The notes: generated by a model not told the origin, from the sequence alone. A stretch of DNA of 64,000 bases from Lysobacter firmicutimachus (GCF_037027445.1 NZ_JBANDL010000002.1:3286001-3350000); one strand, 5' to 3'; counted from the stretch's first letter, positions 49,882-59,700 are shown. Numbers and translations: made by a program.

Positions 49882-49964
49882 TAAGTGCCTCGCGGCGGTC
49901 ATTGGACCGTTATGAAATGCGCCGCAACGGTTACGTGCCAGCCGTCTCTTTTCAGGAGCCCACC

Positions 49965-50984
49965 GTGTTCAAGTCCCTGTCCTTCCGCCTGAGCGCCATC
50001 GCCGTCGCCAGCGCGCTCGCCGTCACCGCGCAGGCCGCCGACGTCACCGGCGCCGGCGCTTCCTTCGTCTATCCCGTGATGTCGAAGTGGTCGGCCGACT
50101 ACGCCAAGACCACCGGCAAGAAGGTCAACTACCAGTCGATCGGCTCCGGCGGCGGCATCGCCCAGATCAAGGCCGCCACGGTCGATTTCGGCTCCTCCGA
50201 CGCGCCGCTCAAGCCCGAGGAACTGAGCAAGTTCGGCCTGGCCCAGTTCCCGTCGGTGATCGGCGGCGTGGTGCCGGTGATCAACGTCCCCGGCGTGGCT
50301 TCCGGCGCGATGAAGCTGGACGGCGAAACCCTCGCCAACATCTTCCTCGGCAAGGTCACCATGTGGAACGACCCGGCGATCGTCGCCCTCAACGGCGGCC
50401 TCAAGCTGCCGGCGAAGAAGATCACCGTCGTCCACCGCTCCGACGGTTCGGGCACCACCTTCAACTTCGTCAACTACCTGTCCAAGGTCAGCGGCGAGTG
50501 GAAGAGCTCGGTCGGCGAAGGCACCGCCGTCAAGTGGCCGACCGGCATCGGCGGCAAGGGCAACGAAGGCGTGGCCGCCTACGTCAAGCAGATCCAGGGC
50601 GGCATCGGCTACGTCGAGCTGTCCTACGCGCTGCAGAACAAGATGGCCTATTCGCGCCTGAAGAACGCCGACGGCAAGTTCGTGCTGCCGACCGACGAAA
50701 CCTTCTCCGCCGCCGCGGCCAGCGCCAAGTGGGCCGACGCCAAGGACTTCTACCTGGTCATGACCAACGCACCGGGCGAGAACTCCTGGCCGATCACCGC
50801 GACCAACTTCATCCTGATGTACAAGCAGCCGAAGAACGCCGCCGGCGCCAAGAACGCCAAGGAATTCTTCCGCTGGGTCTACGCCAACGGCGACGCCCAG
50901 GCCAAGTCGCTGGACTACGTGCCGCTGCCGGACGCGCTGGTCAAGCAGATCGAGACCTACTGGTCGGCGAACATGAACTACTGA
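49965..50984 (+). CDS. pstS: Phosphate ABC transporter substrate-binding protein PstS (copy 1)
   Basis: The 339-residue periplasmic phosphate-binding protein has an ordinary Sec signal peptide (cleavage AQAAD near 24). Phosphate-binding segments are TGAGASFVYPVMSKW, SIGSGGGIAQIKA, DFGSSDAPL and HRSDGSGTTFNF. GTG start with AGGAG 6 nt upstream, as no in-frame ATG gives a proper signal peptide. A perfect Pho box precedes it and a UUCG-loop terminator follows. It shares extensive blocks with copy 2 (51526), so they arose by duplication. Confidence 0.95.
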   Translation: MFKSLSFRLSAIAVASALAVTAQAADVTGAGASFVYPVMSKWSADYAKTTGKKVNYQSIGSGGGIAQIKAATVDFGSSDAPLKPEELSKFGLAQFPSVIGGVVPVINVPGVASGAMKLDGETLANIFLGKVTMWNDPAIVALNGGLKLPAKKITVVHRSDGSGTTFNFVNYLSKVSGEWKSSVGEGTAVKWPTGIGGKGNEGVAAYVKQIQGGIGYVELSYALQNKMAYSRLKNADGKFVLPTDETFSAAAASAKWADAKDFYLVMTNAPGENSWPITATNFILMYKQPKNAAGAKNAKEFFRWVYANGDAQAKSLDYVPLPDALVKQIETYWSANMNY

Positions 50985-51044
50985 TCGGTTCGGAGGCGAC
51001 CGGACCGGGGGGTTATCGGTCGCCGCCAGGGGAAGCAGATCGCG

Positions 51045-51074
51045 CAACGGGCCTTCGGGCCCGTTGTTGTTTTG
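51045..51074 (+). terminator. Intrinsic terminator of pstS copy 1
   Basis: CAACGGGCC (51045-51053) pairs with GGCCCGTTG (51058-51066) around a UUCG tetraloop and is followed by TTGTTTT. Confidence 0.93.
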
Positions 51075-51131
51075 GGGATTGGGGATTGGGGATTGGGGGT
51101 TGGGGGTTGGGGGGTTGGGGGGTTGGGGGTG
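51074..51131 (+). repeat. G-rich heptamer array with quadruplex potential
   Basis: GGGGATT x3 grades into GGGGGTT x2 and GGGGGGTT x2, ending GGGGG: eight G-runs of 4-6 with 2-3 nt loops. This is a strong G-quadruplex pattern on the plus strand, immediately after the terminator. Confidence 0.85.
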
Positions 51132-51446
51132 GAACGCCAAGACGGCGTCGCTGTGAAGGCGGGGCCGGGGATTTCAGCGCGCCGCTCCCTGCCAAGCCCC
51201 GGGGCCCGGGCGCTCGCGGCACACGACCGGCCGGGGTCGCCTTGCGCCCGGATCGACCGCCCTGCCTGCGGCTAAACGGATTCCCGGCACGCCAGGCCCG
51301 CGCGACGCCTCCCGAATCGCGGGTGCCGCCGTCACGCTCAAAGCCGGACTCCGGGCCTTTTGTGACCGCCAGACAGCAGCCCCCTCCGCCAAACCGCGAC
51401 CTCCGGCACCCGGAACCGCGCTTCGCTACAGATTCGTTACCGATCC

Positions 51447-51466
51447 ATGTCATAGCGGTGTAACAA
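51447..51466 (+). promoter_or_regulatory. Pho box upstream of pstS copy 2
   Basis: TGTCAT (51448-51453) and TGTAAC (51459-51464) are at 11-bp offset, as in consensus Pho boxes. The AT-rich AAAAAGATCATCAAAT that follows can supply the -10 region. The site is about 60 nt before the start codon. Confidence 0.8.
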
Positions 51467-51525
51467 AAAGATCATCAAATGGCGCCACCCAGCCGGCGCC
51501 CACGCCGGCCCCTCTTGGAGCAGCC

Positions 51526-52608
51526 ATGAAATCGCCGGCCCGTACCGCCGTCCTGTCCCTCGCCATCGCGCTCGCCACCGCAGCCTGTTCGGGCAATCAG
51601 TCCCCGACCCCGGCCGGCGACGCCAAGACCGAAGCGGCCGCTCCGGCCGGCGACCAGGTCGCCGCGCAGATCACCGGTGCCGGCGCCACCTTCATCTACC
51701 CGCTGCTGTCCAAGTGGTCGGACGACTACCACAAGGCCACCGGCGCCAAGGTCAACTACCAGTCGATCGGCTCCGGCGGCGGCATCGCCCAGATCAAGGC
51801 CGGTACGGTCGACTTCGGCTCCTCCGACAAGCCGCTGGCCAGCGACGAGCTCGCGGCCGCCGGCCTGGGCCAGTTCCCCTCGGCGATCGGCGGCGTGGTG
51901 CCGGTGGTCAACGTCGACGGCATCGCCCCGGGCCAGTTGCGCCTGACCGGCCCGCTGCTGGGCGAGATCTTCCTCGGCACGGTGGCCAAGTGGAACGACG
52001 CCAAGATCGCCGCGGCCAACCCGGGCGTGGCCCTGCCCGATCTCAAGATCAACATCGTCCACCGCTCCGACGGCTCGGGCACCACCTTCAACTTCTCCAA
52101 CTACCTGTCCAAGGTCAGCCCGGAGTGGAAGAGCAAGGTCGGCGAAGGCACCTCTGTGCAGTGGCCGGGCGGCGTCGGCGGCAAAGGCAACGAAGGCGTG
52201 GCCTCGTACGTGAAGCAGATCAAGGGCTCGATCGGCTACGTCGAACTGGCCTACGCGCTGCAGAACAAGATGGCCCACACCCAGCTGCAGAACGCGGCCG
52301 GCCAGTTCGTCCAGCCCAGCGCCGAGGCCTTCCAGGCCGCCGCCGCGACCGCGGACTGGGCCAACGCCAAGGACTTCAACCTGGTGATCACCAACGCCGC
52401 CGGCGAGAAGTCCTGGCCGATCACCGCGACCAATTTCATCCTGATGCACAAGCAGCCCAAGGACGCCAAGCGCAGCGCCGACACCCGCGCTTTCTTCAAG
52501 TGGGCGTTCGAGAACGGCCAGGCCCAGGCGCAGTCGCTGGATTACGTGCCGCTGCCGGCGGAGCTGGTCAAGCAGATCGAGGCGTACTGGAGCGCGGAGT
52601 TCAAGTGA
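51526..52608 (+). CDS. pstS: Phosphate-binding lipoprotein PstS (copy 2)
   Basis: The 360-residue protein is similar to copy 1 along its length (SIGSGGGIAQIKAGTVDFGS, HRSDGSGTTFNFSNYLSKV). It carries a lipoprotein signal with lipobox TAAC near residue 21 and an Ala/Pro linker, so it is membrane-anchored. It is closer to pstC and is likely the dedicated partner of PstCAB. Having a soluble and a lipidated PstS suggests different affinities or locations for phosphate capture. Expression should be PhoB-dependent. Confidence 0.95.
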   Translation: MKSPARTAVLSLAIALATAACSGNQSPTPAGDAKTEAAAPAGDQVAAQITGAGATFIYPLLSKWSDDYHKATGAKVNYQSIGSGGGIAQIKAGTVDFGSSDKPLASDELAAAGLGQFPSAIGGVVPVVNVDGIAPGQLRLTGPLLGEIFLGTVAKWNDAKIAAANPGVALPDLKINIVHRSDGSGTTFNFSNYLSKVSPEWKSKVGEGTSVQWPGGVGGKGNEGVASYVKQIKGSIGYVELAYALQNKMAHTQLQNAAGQFVQPSAEAFQAAAATADWANAKDFNLVITNAAGEKSWPITATNFILMHKQPKDAKRSADTRAFFKWAFENGQAQAQSLDYVPLPAELVKQIEAYWSAEFK

Positions 52609-52940
52609 CGAACCGGCCCGCGCGGGCGGGGGCATCGAACGCTGGGGCGCAGTGCGCCCTGGCCGGGTCGGAAAGCCTGCAGCGCGACACAGGTTGACGC
52701 AAGCCAGGCCGCAATGAAGCGCTGCATCCCCGTGTTCGCGGGGACGACGGCAGGTAACGCACGCAGCGCTCGGAGTATCCGCACTCCGGAATCCACGGTC
52801 TTTGCTCCGCCCGATCGCGGGCAAAGCATCTGATCCATCCAAGGCACCGCCTCAGGCACCACCGCCAGTCGCACCCGCAAACGCACCACCCGCTCGCAAC
52901 CCCTTCCCCACGCGTGGCCCCGCCGGACTTTCACCCGCCA
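52609..52940. other. Intergenic region between pstS-2 and pstC
   Basis: It contains a palindromic block around 52726-52750 (CATCCCCGTGTTCGCGGGGA) and an inverted repeat CGGAGT/ACTCCG at 52770-52788. These resemble dispersed intergenic repeats of Xanthomonadales. No gene is seen. The gap may separate pstS-2 levels from pstCAB. Confidence 0.5.
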
Positions 52941-53915
52941 ATGAACGCGACCGCCCTACCTGCCGCTCCGACCGCGCCCGCCGCGCGCGACGTCAAGGAC
53001 GCGCGCAACGACCGCCTGTTCCGCTACGCGCTCACCGCTACTGTCGTCTTCGTCCTGTTCGCCCTCGCCAGCGCAGCGCTGTCGATGCTGTGGGGCGGCC
53101 GCCACGTGCTCGCCCATGAGGGCCTGAGCTTCTTCGTCACCGCCGAGTGGAATCCGGTCGAGGACAAGTACGGCGCGCTGGTGCCCATCTACGGCACCGT
53201 AGTCACCGCCCTGATCGCGATGCTGATCGCGGTGCCGGTCAGCTTCGGCATCGCCTTCTTCCTGACCGAGGTCGCGCCGCGCTGGGCGCGCGGGCCGATC
53301 GGCACGGCGATCGAACTGTTGGCCGGCATTCCTTCGATCATCTACGGCATGTGGGGCCTGTTCGTGCTGGTGCCGGTGATGACCGAGTACGTCACCCCCT
53401 GGCTCAACGACCATGTCGGCGCCTGGCCGGTGATCGGCAAGCTGTTCCAGGGGCCGCCGCTGGGCATCGGCATGCTCACCGCCGGCATCGTCCTGGCGAT
53501 CATGGTGATCCCGTTCATCTCCTCGGTGATGCGCGAGGTGTTCCTGACCGTGCCCACCCGGCTGAAGGAGTCGGCTTACGCGCTGGGCTCGACCAAGTGG
53601 GAAGTCAGCTGGGACATCGTCCTGCCCTACACCCGCTCGGCGGTGATCGGCGGCATCTTCCTCGGCCTGGGCCGCGCGCTCGGCGAGACCATGGCGGTGG
53701 CGTTCGTGATCGGCAACTCGGTCAACTTCTCGGCCTCGCTGCTCGAACCCGGCACCACCATCGCCGCGCTGATCGCCAACGACTTCGGCGAAGCCACCGA
53801 GACCTACCGCTCGGCCCTGCTGCTGCTCGGCTTCGTGCTGTTCATCGTCACCTTCGTCGTGCTCGCCGCCGCGCGGTTGATGCTGCTGAAACTCTCGCGC
53901 AAGGAGGGCACCTGA
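52941..53915 (+). CDS. pstC: Phosphate ABC transporter permease PstC
   Basis: The 324-residue inner-membrane permease has six hydrophobic segments, a large periplasmic loop after TMS1 (EWNPVEDKYGALVPIYGT), and the EAA loop TRLKESAYALGSTKWEVSWD. ELLAGIPSIIYGMWGLFVL is the conserved PstC signature. MNATALPAAP is taken as start despite a poor Shine-Dalgarno site. The stop overlaps the pstA start (TGATG). Confidence 0.96.
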   Translation: MNATALPAAPTAPAARDVKDARNDRLFRYALTATVVFVLFALASAALSMLWGGRHVLAHEGLSFFVTAEWNPVEDKYGALVPIYGTVVTALIAMLIAVPVSFGIAFFLTEVAPRWARGPIGTAIELLAGIPSIIYGMWGLFVLVPVMTEYVTPWLNDHVGAWPVIGKLFQGPPLGIGMLTAGIVLAIMVIPFISSVMREVFLTVPTRLKESAYALGSTKWEVSWDIVLPYTRSAVIGGIFLGLGRALGETMAVAFVIGNSVNFSASLLEPGTTIAALIANDFGEATETYRSALLLLGFVLFIVTFVVLAAARLMLLKLSRKEGT

Positions 53916-54812
53916 TGAGCGCCGCTACCGCTACGGCCGACCCGGCCCTGCAGCAACGCCACCGCACCGCCGACGCCCTGTACCGCCGCCGTCGCCTGGT
54001 CAACGCCGCCTCGGTGCTGCTGGCCTGCGCCGCCGCCGGCTTCGGCCTGTTCTTCCTCGGCTGGATCCTCTACACCCTGATCGCCAAGGGCCTGGGCGGG
54101 ATCGACTGGGCGCTGTTCACCCAGAACACGCCGCCGCCGATGCAGGAAGGCGGCCTGATGAACGCCTTCTTCGGCAGCGCGGTGATGTGCGCGATCGCCA
54201 TCGCGATCGGCACCCCGCTGGGCATCGCCGCCGGCACCTGGCTGGCCGAATACGGCGCCGGGCGCAAGATCGGCACGGTGGTGCGCTTCGTCAACGACAT
54301 CCTGCTGTCGGCGCCGTCGATCGTGCTCGGCCTGTTCGTCTACACCCTGGTGGTGATGCAGACCGGCGGCAACTTCTCCGCCCTGGCCGGCGCGATCTCG
54401 CTGGCCTTCATCGTCCTGCCGGTGGTGGTGCGCACCACCGACGAGATGCTGCGCCTGGTGCCGGCGCAGATGCGCGAAGCGGCGCTGTCGCTGGGCGTGC
54501 CGCAGTGGAAAGTGATCGTGCAGGTGCTGTACCGCAGCGCCTCGGCCGGCATCGTCACCGGCGTGCTGCTGGCCCTGGCGCGCATCTCCGGCGAAACCGC
54601 GCCGCTGCTGTTCACCGCCTTCGGCAACCAATACTGGAACCACAACGTGCTGCAGCCGATGGCCAGCGTGCCGGTGGTGATGAACCAGTTCGCCGGCAGC
54701 CCGTACGAAACCTGGCAAACCCTGGCCTGGGCCGGCGCCCTGGTGCTCACCTTCTTCGTCCTGATCGTCAGCCTGCTCGCCCGCACCCTGGTGCTGCGCA
54801 AACGGATCTCCA

Positions 54813-54820
<8 letters not shown>
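53915..54820 (+). CDS. pstA: Phosphate ABC transporter permease PstA
   Basis: The 301-residue inner-membrane permease pairs with PstC. It shows six membrane segments, the conserved [19 protein letters not shown], and the EAA loop [36 protein letters not shown] is a PstA hallmark. The ATG start overlaps the pstC stop, and its own end overlaps pstB by 8 nt, showing tight translational coupling. Confidence 0.96.
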
Positions 54821-55667
<847 letters not shown>

Positions 55668-55674
55668 ACCGGCC

Positions 55675-55710
55675 GGGATTGGGGATTGGGGATTCGGGAT
55701 TCGCAAAAGC
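55675..55710 (+). repeat. Heptamer repeat array, plus orientation, with YAAAAGC edge
   Basis: GGGATTG, GGGATTG, GGGATTC and GGGATTC are followed by GCAAAAGC, the same edge seen at 28530 and (inverted) at 19321. Confidence 0.85.
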
Positions 55711-55760
55711 GGCCCTCTCCCACCCCGATCCGGAGCCGTTGCTGTTGCAGTCGCCTTTCA

Positions 55761-55790
55761 CCAATCCCTAATCCCGAATCACGAATCCCC
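55761..55790 (-). repeat. Heptamer repeat array, inverted partner before phoU
   Basis: CCAATCCCTAATCCCGAATC and following units form the opposite-strand partner of the array at 55675, ending 5 nt before the phoU start codon. Confidence 0.8.
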
Positions 55791-55794
55791 GCCC

Positions 55795-56499
55795 ATGACC
55801 ATGCACGACCATATCGTCAAAAGCTACGACGACGAGCAGCGCCGCTTGCTCGACGAAACCCTGCGCATGGGCGAGATGGCGGCGTCGCAGTTGGAAGCCG
55901 CGTTGGACGTGGTGCAGCGCCGCGACGACAAGGCCGCCGAGCGCATCATCGCCAACGACGAGGCGATCGACGCGCTGGAGCAGGAAATCAGCCACGACGT
56001 CATGAAGCTGGCCCTGCGCGGGCCGATGGCCCGCGACCTGCGCGAGATCCTGGCGGCGATCCGCATCGCCTCGGACATCGAGCGGGTCGGCGACTACGCG
56101 GCCAACGTCGCCAAGCGCTCGACCGCGTTGAATCTGGCGCCGCCGCTGCCGCACGTGGCCGGGCTGCACGCGCTGGGCACCCTGGCGGTGGCGCAGCTGC
56201 GCGACGTCCTGGCCGCCTACCGCGACAACGACGTCGAACTGGCCCAGCGGGTGCGCGCACGCGACGCCGAAATCGACACCGCCTACACCGGCCTGTTCCG
56301 CGAACTGCTGACCTACATGATGGAAGACGCGCGCAGCATCACCGCCTGCACGCATCTGCTGTTCATGGCCAAGAACATCGAACGGATCGGCGACCACGCC
56401 ACCAACATCGCCGAGAACGTCTGGTTCCTGGTCAAGGGCGAGCAGCCGCTGCCGCCGCGCGAGAAGCGCGACGACACCAACACCGCCAGCCCGGTCTGA
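55795..56499 (+). CDS. phoU: Phosphate signalling protein PhoU
   Basis: The 234-residue all-helical protein consists of two PhoU repeats (ETLRMGEMAASQLEAALDVV in the first). Metal-binding type EREXD-like segments are IRIASDIERVGDYAANVAK and FMAKNIERIGDHATNIAENV. PhoU links PstCAB to the PhoR kinase and represses the Pho regulon when phosphate is plentiful. The start is probably MTMHDHIVKSYDDEQ, right after an inverted heptamer array. Last gene of the pst cluster. Confidence 0.97.
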   Translation: MTMHDHIVKSYDDEQRRLLDETLRMGEMAASQLEAALDVVQRRDDKAAERIIANDEAIDALEQEISHDVMKLALRGPMARDLREILAAIRIASDIERVGDYAANVAKRSTALNLAPPLPHVAGLHALGTLAVAQLRDVLAAYRDNDVELAQRVRARDAEIDTAYTGLFRELLTYMMEDARSITACTHLLFMAKNIERIGDHATNIAENVWFLVKGEQPLPPREKRDDTNTASPV

Positions 56500-56811
56500 A
56501 CCGGTGGGCGGGCGCCGCGCGCGCCCGCCCGCGTTGCGCCGCAACATAATCCGGCCCGCGTCGTAACTCCGGCAGAGAGCCGGCCGCATTCCGTCGCCGC
56601 CTCGCCGCAGCGCCATCGCGTCGGCCATGAATCGCGGTTTCGCCGCGATAGCGCGCATGCAAGCGGTTTCTGTGCCTTGGGACTGAATCCGCTCTGAACA
56701 AAACGCGACGCCGGTCGCGTTGCGCGAACCCATTCGCCCCCTCCCCCCCTCTTGGTACATGCCCGCAACGCGGCGGCGCGGTGTATTTTGGCAACCCGGA
56801 GGAGGACCGGC
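56500..56811. other. Intergenic region between phoU and the ECF sigma gene
   Basis: A 10-bp GC hairpin (GGGCGGGCGC/GCGCCCGCCC, 56506-56530) follows phoU and may end its transcript. The rest is gene-free. The right part should hold the promoter of the sigma/hvf cluster. A GAGGAGGA Shine-Dalgarno sequence precedes the sigma gene. Confidence 0.55.
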
Positions 56812-57327
56812 ATGACCCTGCTGATGGCCAACGGAGATTTGGCGGCGGCCCGCTCGGGCGATCGGGCGGCGCTCGAGCGCGTCTTGACGCATTCGCGCCA
56901 GGACCTGCGCCGCTACGCCGAATTCCACTGCGTCATCAACGACGTCGAGGACGCGGTCCAAGAAAGCCTGATCACCGTCTCGCGCAAGCTGCGTGACCTG
57001 CGCATGCTGGAATGCTTCGTGTCCTGGACCTTCCGCATCGTCAAGCGCGAATGCAACCGGCTCAAGCGCGCCAGGCGCCTGCTCAGCGGCGAGCCGATCG
57101 GCGAGGAGATCATGCCGGTGGTGACGCCGGAACCGGCCGAGTGGCGCCACGATGTCGCCGCGGCGCTGGAATCCCTGCCCGCCCACTACCGCGAGATCAT
57201 TCTGCTGCGCGATCTGGAAGGTCTGACCGTCGAGGAGATCGGCGCGCGCCTGCGGATGACCCGCGAGGCGGTGAAGTCGCGCCTGCACCGCGCTCGCGTG
57301 CTCGCCCGCGAGTACCTGCAGCCTTGA
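56812..57327 (+). CDS. ECF-type RNA polymerase sigma factor
   Basis: The 171-residue sigma factor has region 2 (about 15-75; DVEDAVQESLITVSRKLRDL, FVSWTFRIVKRECNRLKRA) and region 4 (about 110-165; LPAHYREIILLRDLEGLTVE, EIGARLRMTREAVKSRLHRA), with no extra domain. GAGGAGGA gives a strong ribosome site. No anti-sigma gene is adjacent. It directly precedes hvfA (174 nt), so it probably regulates the Hvf cluster, as ECF factors do for bufferin-type clusters elsewhere. The inducing signal (possibly copper) is an inference. Confidence 0.92.
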   Translation: MTLLMANGDLAAARSGDRAALERVLTHSRQDLRRYAEFHCVINDVEDAVQESLITVSRKLRDLRMLECFVSWTFRIVKRECNRLKRARRLLSGEPIGEEIMPVVTPEPAEWRHDVAAALESLPAHYREIILLRDLEGLTVEEIGARLRMTREAVKSRLHRARVLAREYLQP

Positions 57328-57501
57328 CCTCGCCCAGGCCGCCGCATGGCACCCGGCGACGCCGGATTGCGTATGTTTCTGTTGATCCGCTCCATCGCCT
57401 TTCCCGCAACGCCGAATTCAACGCAAACCACGGACCCGACCCGTCGGACCGTCATCCCAACCGGCGGAACCCCGCCGACATCGCCACGTAGGAGTGATTC
57501 C

Positions 57502-57978
57502 ATGTCCAAGCAAATCAAGAAGCCCGTCGCCCTCGCCCTCGGCGCCACCCTGATCGGCGGCCTGAGCCTGTCGGCTTCCGCGTTCGCGATGACCGACCTG
57601 TCGCAGGGCTACCTGCTGGGCGCGCAATCGGCGCAGACCGCCGACAAGGCCGCCGACGCCAAGGCCACCGACGCCAAGAAGGCCGAAGGCACCTGCGGCG
57701 CCGACAAGAAGGCCAAGGAAGGCAGCTGCGGCGGCGACAAGAAGGCCGCCGAGGGCAAGTGCGGCGAAGGCAAGTGCGGCGCCGACAAGAAGCACGCCGA
57801 AGGCAAGTGCGGCGAAGGCAAGTGCGGTGCCGACAAGAAGGCCGGCGAAGGCAAGTGCGGCGAGGGCAAGTGCGGCGGCGACAAGAAGGACGCAGCCAAG
57901 CCCGCCGCGGCCAAGCCGGCGGCCAAGAAGGCCGGTGAAGGCAAGTGCGGCGAAGGCAAGTGCGGCGGCTCGGTCTGA
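57502..57978 (+). CDS. hvfA: HvfA-type RiPP precursor with EGKCG repeats
   Basis: The 158-residue precursor has a Sec-like signal peptide (about 1-29, ending SASAFA). [10 protein letters not shown] follows, then a Lys/Ala/Gly/Asp-rich core with ten cysteines. Two are in EGTCG and EGSCG, and eight in four [10 protein letters not shown] pairs at about 84-93, 100-109, 116-125 and 146-155. In Haemophilus HvfA, EGKCG cysteines are converted by the HvfBC enzyme pair to copper-binding oxazolone/thioamide groups. Here the same change is expected but unproven. It is preceded by GGAG and followed after 10 nt by hvfB. The core is a 48-nt tandem repeat. Confidence 0.9.
   Translation: MSKQIKKPVALALGATLIGGLSLSASAFAMTDLSQGYLLGAQSAQTADKAADAKATDAKKAEGTCGADKKAKEGSCGGDKKAAEGKCGEGKCGADKKHAEGKCGEGKCGADKKAGEGKCGEGKCGGDKKDAAKPAAAKPAAKKAGEGKCGEGKCGGSV
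57751..57894 (+). repeat. Three 48-nt in-frame tandem repeats in hvfA
   Basis: Units at 57751-57798, 57799-57846 and 57847-57894 each encode [10 protein letters not shown] followed by a six-residue linker such as ADKKHA. A fourth EGKCG pair follows at 57937-57966 after an Ala/Lys/Pro spacer. Confidence 0.9.
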
Positions 57979-57988
57979 TCGCAGCGCG

Positions 57989-58852
57989 ATGACGATGGAC
58001 GGCTCGCGTCCCTTGAAACCGGATGCCGTCGGCCTCGGCCTGCGGCGGGCCCTGCTGGGCCCGCTGCAGTCCGCCGCGGACGGAGATTTCGATTTCCTCG
58101 AATGCGCACCGGAAAACTGGATCGGCGTCGGCGGCCGCTACGGCGAAGCCCTGCGCGAACTCAGCGCGCGCCATCCGCTGCTCTGCCACGGCCTGTCGCT
58201 GTCGCTGGGCGGCACCGAGCCGCTGGACGAGACCTTCCTCGCCCGGGCCCGCCGTTTTCTCGACGAACACCGCGTCGTCTGCTACAGCGAGCATCTGAGC
58301 TATTGCAGCGACGACGGCCACCTCTACGACCTGCTGCCGATTCCGTTCACCGAAGAAGCCGTGCGCCACGTCGCCGCGCGCGTCCGCCGCACCCAGGACC
58401 TGGTCGGGCGCCGGATCGCGATCGAGAACGCCTCCTACTACGCCGCACCGCACCAGGAGATGAGCGAGATCGAGTTCACCCTCGCCGTGCTCGCCGAAGC
58501 CGACTGCGATCTGCTGCTGGACGTCAACAACGTCTACGTCAACTCGATCAATCACCGCTACGACGCGCGCGCCTTCCTCGCCGCGATGCCGGCCGAACGC
58601 GTCGCCTACCTGCACGTCGCCGGCCACTACGACGAAGCCGAGGATCTGAAGCTCGACACGCATGGCGCGCCGGTCAAGGACGCGGTGTGGTCGTTGCTCG
58701 GCGAGGCCTACCGCTTGTTCGGCCAACGCCCCACCCTGCTCGAGCGCGACTTCAACTTCCCGCCCTACGAAGAACTGCTCGGCGAACTCGGCCAGGTGCG
58801 CCGCCTCCTCGTCGAGGCCGCGCCCGCCGCGGCCCGCCGCGCCCGCGGCTGA
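57989..58852 (+). CDS. hvfB: DUF692 multinuclear non-haem iron oxidase (HvfB/MbnB-like)
   Basis: The 287-residue TIM-barrel enzyme belongs to the DUF692/MNIO family, which oxidatively modifies cysteine in RiPP precursors. The metal-ligand blocks are all visible: [60 protein letters not shown] and [10 protein letters not shown]. It should act on HvfA with HvfC. The start is one of two near ATG codons (57989 or 57995) with no strong Shine-Dalgarno sequence, consistent with coupling to hvfA 10 nt upstream. It ends 15 nt before hvfC. Confidence 0.94.
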   Translation: MTMDGSRPLKPDAVGLGLRRALLGPLQSAADGDFDFLECAPENWIGVGGRYGEALRELSARHPLLCHGLSLSLGGTEPLDETFLARARRFLDEHRVVCYSEHLSYCSDDGHLYDLLPIPFTEEAVRHVAARVRRTQDLVGRRIAIENASYYAAPHQEMSEIEFTLAVLAEADCDLLLDVNNVYVNSINHRYDARAFLAAMPAERVAYLHVAGHYDEAEDLKLDTHGAPVKDAVWSLLGEAYRLFGQRPTLLERDFNFPPYEELLGELGQVRRLLVEAAPAAARRARG

Positions 58853-58867
58853 GTCCAGGCACCGCCC

Positions 58868-59644
58868 ATGAACGACGCTCCTTCGCGCCTGCGCGCGCAA
58901 CAATTCGAATTGACCCGCCACCTGCGCGACCCGCAGGCCAGTCCGGCCCCGGCCGGCCTGGAAGACCGCCGCCTGGGCATCTACCGCGACCTGTTCTTCA
59001 ACAACATCGAAGGCCTGCTGGCGGGCAACTTCCCGGTCATCAGCCGGCTGCTCGGCGACGAACGCTGGCCGCGCCTGGTGCGCGACTTCTACCGCGACCA
59101 TCGTTGCCGCACCCCGCTGTTTCCTGAGATCGCGCGCGAGTTCATGCGCTATCTGGAGCAGCGCGACGCCATCGGCGACCCGCCGTTCCTGACCGAGCTG
59201 GCGCATTACGAATGGGTCGAACTGGCCCTGCAACTGAGCGAAGCGCAGCCCCCGCGCGACGACGCCGGCATCGCCGACGCGGACCTGCTGGAGCACGCAC
59301 CGCAGTTGTCGCCGCTGGCCTGGCCCCTGGCCTACGCCTGGCCGGTGCACCGCATCGGCCCCGGCTTCGTCCCCGAGCACGCGCCGCAGACGCCCAGTCT
59401 GCTGTTGCTGCGCCGCGAGGCCGACGGCGAAGTCCGGTTCTCCGAGCTCAGCCCGCTGGCCTATCGCCTGGTCGAACGCATCGGCGAAGCGCCGCAGCTG
59501 AGCGCACGCGAACAACTCACCGCCCTGGCCGCCGAAGCCGGCAGCGACGACCCGGCCGCGTTCCTCGAACTCGGCCACGGCCTGCTGCGGCAGATGCGCG
59601 CCAATGCGGTGATTTTTTTCTCCGCCGCGAATCCTGCCGCCTGA
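58868..59644 (+). CDS. hvfC: DUF2063 partner protein (HvfC/BufC)
   Basis: The 258-residue protein has the DUF2063 N-terminal domain (RLRAQQFELTRHLRD, GLEDRRLGIYRDLFFNNIEG, NFPVISRLLGDE, FPEIAREFMRYL) that acts as precursor-recognition partner for MNIO enzymes. A winged C-terminal part follows (SELSPLAYRLVERIGEAPQL). It forms the HvfB-HvfC maturase. Together with hvfA and hvfB in the same order, the identification is firm. Confidence 0.94.
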   Translation: MNDAPSRLRAQQFELTRHLRDPQASPAPAGLEDRRLGIYRDLFFNNIEGLLAGNFPVISRLLGDERWPRLVRDFYRDHRCRTPLFPEIAREFMRYLEQRDAIGDPPFLTELAHYEWVELALQLSEAQPPRDDAGIADADLLEHAPQLSPLAWPLAYAWPVHRIGPGFVPEHAPQTPSLLLLRREADGEVRFSELSPLAYRLVERIGEAPQLSAREQLTALAAEAGSDDPAAFLELGHGLLRQMRANAVIFFSAANPAA

Positions 59645-59700
59645 TCGGCGCCTCTTATCGGTAAAGCGCCGGCATTTCCGGCGCGACCGTGGAGTGCCTC

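Larger units (their letters stand above)
50985..51525. other. Intergenic region between the two pstS genes
   Basis: It contains the pstS-1 terminator, a 58-nt G-rich heptamer-type array and, near the right end, the Pho box of the second pstS. Frames across it are shadows. Confidence 0.7.

Noticed and set aside
52726..52750. CRISPR-like CATCCCCGTGTTCGCGGGGA palindrome
   Set aside because: It is a single copy without spacers or cas genes. It fits a dispersed intergenic palindrome better than a type I repeat.
57481..57500. ECF-type promoter GGAACC-N16-CGTAGG directly before hvfA
   Set aside because: Transcription would start inside or after the Shine-Dalgarno site, leaving no usable leader.
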